The notes beneath the pieces are model-generated. The model saw only the letters and a program-made list of their open reading frames with translations, did no database searches and was not told the origin of the DNA. A stretch of 8,044 bases of DNA from Bacteroidota bacterium (GTDB lineage Bacteria > Bacteroidota > Bacteroidia > Bacteroidales > VadinHA17). The position numbers and the translations under genes were made by a program. The stretch spans positions 1-8,044 of the forward strand of contig DAOWNN010000092.1 of NCBI GenBank assembly GCA_030642585.1, given 5' to 3'. Positions 6,347 through 8,044 of the stretch are shown piece after piece. Each line of letters starts with the position of its first letter. The stretch's first letter is position 1.

Positions 6347-8044
6347 TCTTAATTTTTTTAAGCAGCTTTTCTTCATCACCACCTGCATCTACTGCCTTTC
6401 TCCAATATTCCACAGCTAGTTCAGGTTTATTAAGCTTTTCATTAACATCACCATAATGTTCCAATATTTCCGCACCTGGATTAGTATTGTTATCAATAGC
6501 TTTTCTTAAAAACTTTTCAGAAGAAGCATATTTCCGCATATTATATAAAACCCAGGCATATGTATCTAAATAAGTGCTGTTTGCAGGCTCCATATCAATA
6601 CATATTTTACTCATCTTCAGTGCTTTTTTCAGTTTTTCTCCTCTCAACGAAAGGTAACAACTATAATTATTAAGAACCATCAGGTTCCCTGGATCTATCG
6701 CTAATGCATCCTCAAAAGCCAGATCAGATTTTTCATATTGCTTATTATTTTTATATGCTTCTCCTAATAAAGAATAATATTGAACCAAAAGGCTATTATT
6801 ATTTTCCACAAAACCGAGACCCTTAATCAATATATCAATAGTCTCATTATTTTTCCCAAGTTCAGTACAGGCAAGACCATTGAAAAAGTATAAAATTGGA
6901 GCCCCGGGGAAATATTCTATTGCCTTATTACTAAATATGTATAGATCATCTGTTTCTTCTAAAATATTTAGCAGAAACAACAGTTGTTCCCATACCAGGT
7001 AATTTTGAATATCATATTTTATATATTCTTTAAATTTATGTGCTGCGAGTTCATATTCTCCTGTCTTAACATAAAAATCTCCAAGCAGGGCCAAAATTCT
7101 AATATCTTCTGAATACTGCTTCTGAAATTCAATAAGGCTTATGGACAGCTCCTCTTTAATCATTGGTAAAAGCTCCTGGTCTGAAATTAACGAAACAACC
7201 AAATTAAATTTTATCTCCATTTCGCTATTATTCCCTAAAATAACTGAGTCCACCATTCTGATCATTTCAGAATACTCCTGATTTACCATCTGAAACCGAA
7301 TAATACTAAGATATACCTTATCGATCCCCGGGAAATCTATTAGTAGCTCTTTATACTTTTTTCCAGCCTTTTCATTTTCTCCCTGCTCATAAAATAACTC
7401 TGCTAATAAAATTTGATAATCTACATTATCAGGAAATAGGCTTAAAACCATATACAACTCTTCTTCAGCACGTTTGATTTGTCCTGTTTGTTTGTAAATA
7501 TCTATTCTGGCAATAGAAACAGATTCCTGGAACCCAACATTTCTTTCAAGTTTATTATACACATCCAGGGCCTTGTCATATGTTTTATCCTTCGCATACA
7601 TATTTCCAAGCTGAAACATTAAATCTAATTTTTCAGGATGTTTCTTAACAAGATTTTCATAAATAAGTATACTGCTATCATTAATTTCTTGTATACTATA
7701 CAGGCTGGCTAATTGTAATTGATACCACAAATTATCACCATCCGCGGCTGTTGCCTTCCTGGCATATTCTAAGGCCAGGGGATAATCTCTTGCATATAAA
7801 TAAATGGAACTTAATTCAAACAAAGCAGCATCGCTTAATGGATTAATCTCCAGACATTGTTTGAAATATACTATAGCCTGACCATAGTTTCCCAATACCT
7901 TATGCTTTATAGCCTCACTTAAAAGATAATTATAGTTTCTAAAGTCAGTTCCCCTAAGTTTTGATTCGTGGACCTCAGGCTTTGATGTAAGTGTTGTGGT
8001 CTTACATGAGGTCGTCACTATTGTAAATAATATTAAAAAAATCC
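6327..8044 (-). CDS. TPR-repeat lipoprotein (N-terminus cut off by window edge)
   Basis: A long tetratricopeptide-repeat protein with about 570 residues visible. The reading frame stays open to the right edge. The GTG at 8018 is a possible start, but in-frame codons upstream encode IFLILFTIVTTSC, the hydrophobic core and lipobox of a lipoprotein signal peptide with the cysteine codon at 8006-8004. The true start therefore lies just past base 8044. After the cysteine there are roughly 13-14 TPR-like helix pairs over almost the whole length. Clear examples are NYGQAIVYFKQCLEINP, DYPLALEYARKATAADG, TYDKALDVYNKLE, ENEKAGKKYKELLIDFP, KQYEKSDLAFEDALAIDP and KPELAVEYWRKAVDAGG. TPR arrays are protein-binding scaffolds; no catalytic domain is seen. 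The anchor would place it in the envelope, possibly facing the periplasm. Its 3' end overlaps the DUF4292 gene start by 20 bases, forming an operon with it and the EnvC-like gene. The partner is unknown. Confidence 0.9.
   Translation of the reverse strand, partial: IFLILFTIVTTSCKTTTLTSKPEVHESKLRGTDFRNYNYLLSEAIKHKVLGNYGQAIVYFKQCLEINPLSDAALFELSSIYLYARDYPLALEYARKATAADGDNLWYQLQLASLYSIQEINDSSILIYENLVKKHPEKLDLMFQLGNMYAKDKTYDKALDVYNKLERNVGFQESVSIARIDIYKQTGQIKRAEEELYMVLSLFPDNVDYQILLAELFYEQGENEKAGKKYKELLIDFPGIDKVYLSIIRFQMVNQEYSEMIRMVDSVILGNNSEMEIKFNLVVSLISDQELLPMIKEELSISLIEFQKQYSEDIRILALLGDFYVKTGEYELAAHKFKEYIKYDIQNYLVWEQLLFLLNILEETDDLYIFSNKAIEYFPGAPILYFFNGLACTELGKNNETIDILIKGLGFVENNNSLLVQYYSLLGEAYKNNKQYEKSDLAFEDALAIDPGNLMVLNNYSCYLSLRGEKLKKALKMSKICIDMEPANSTYLDTYAWVLYNMRKYASSEKFLRKAIDNNTNPGAEILEHYGDVNEKLNKPELAVEYWRKAVDAGGDEEKLLKKIKNVGSKR

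Noticed and set aside
6347..6388. N-terminal extension of the DUF4292 gene to the ATG at 6388
   Set aside because: It would overlap the TPR gene by 62 bases and bury the lipoprotein signal peptide behind extra basic residues; the ATG at 6346 gives a normal signal peptide.
1..8044. Mobile elements, CRISPR arrays, tRNA/rRNA genes, phage or defence genes
   Set aside because: No transposase, integrase, spaced direct repeats or RNA-gene sequence was seen. Genes are co-directional, tightly packed and similar in composition, as expected for core chromosome.

Overview
The window is about 8.0 kb of AT-rich DNA, almost certainly from a member of the Bacteroidota (probably Bacteroidales or a relative). 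The evidence is the gene content and order: TPR lipoprotein, DUF4292 protein, EnvC-like M23 protein, RsbW-like ATPase, YbeY, MnmG. Other support comes from start codons without Shine-Dalgarno sequences, a TAnnTTTG-type promoter element, and a YbeY whose third zinc ligand is Asp rather than His. Every supported gene lies on the minus strand, so transcription runs from high to low coordinates. There is no gene-free stretch longer than about 75 bases. I see no tRNA, rRNA, CRISPR array or mobile element.

Envelope block (8044 to 4326). A lipoprotein built almost entirely of TPR repeats (5' end outside the window) overlaps the start of a DUF4292 lipoprotein. That gene's stop codon in turn overlaps the start codon of an exported coiled-coil protein with a degenerate LytM/M23 domain (EnvC family). 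The overlaps imply one translationally coupled operon acting at the cell envelope, plausibly in control of peptidoglycan hydrolysis and outer-membrane biogenesis.

RNA/translation block (4254 to 1486). After a 71-base gap come a small GHKL ATPase of the anti-sigma-factor (RsbW) type, YbeY (rRNA-processing endonuclease family) starting at GTG one base after the ATPase stop, and MnmG (tRNA wobble-uridine modification). A probable Bacteroidota promoter sits in the 50-base ybeY-mnmG gap.

Purine block (1460 to 1). An adenine deaminase gene runs off the left edge and lacks only its C-terminal end.

The most notable non-coding feature is a perfect 14-base palindrome in the 25-base space between the mnmG stop and the adenine deaminase start. 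Extended to 16 bases (TGTTCCACGTGGAACC, 1470-1485) it matches the chromosomal parS site bound by ParB. This suggests that the window is origin-proximal and carries a centromere-like segregation site. Otherwise the window is mostly conserved housekeeping sequence, and I found no convincing new multi-gene system.
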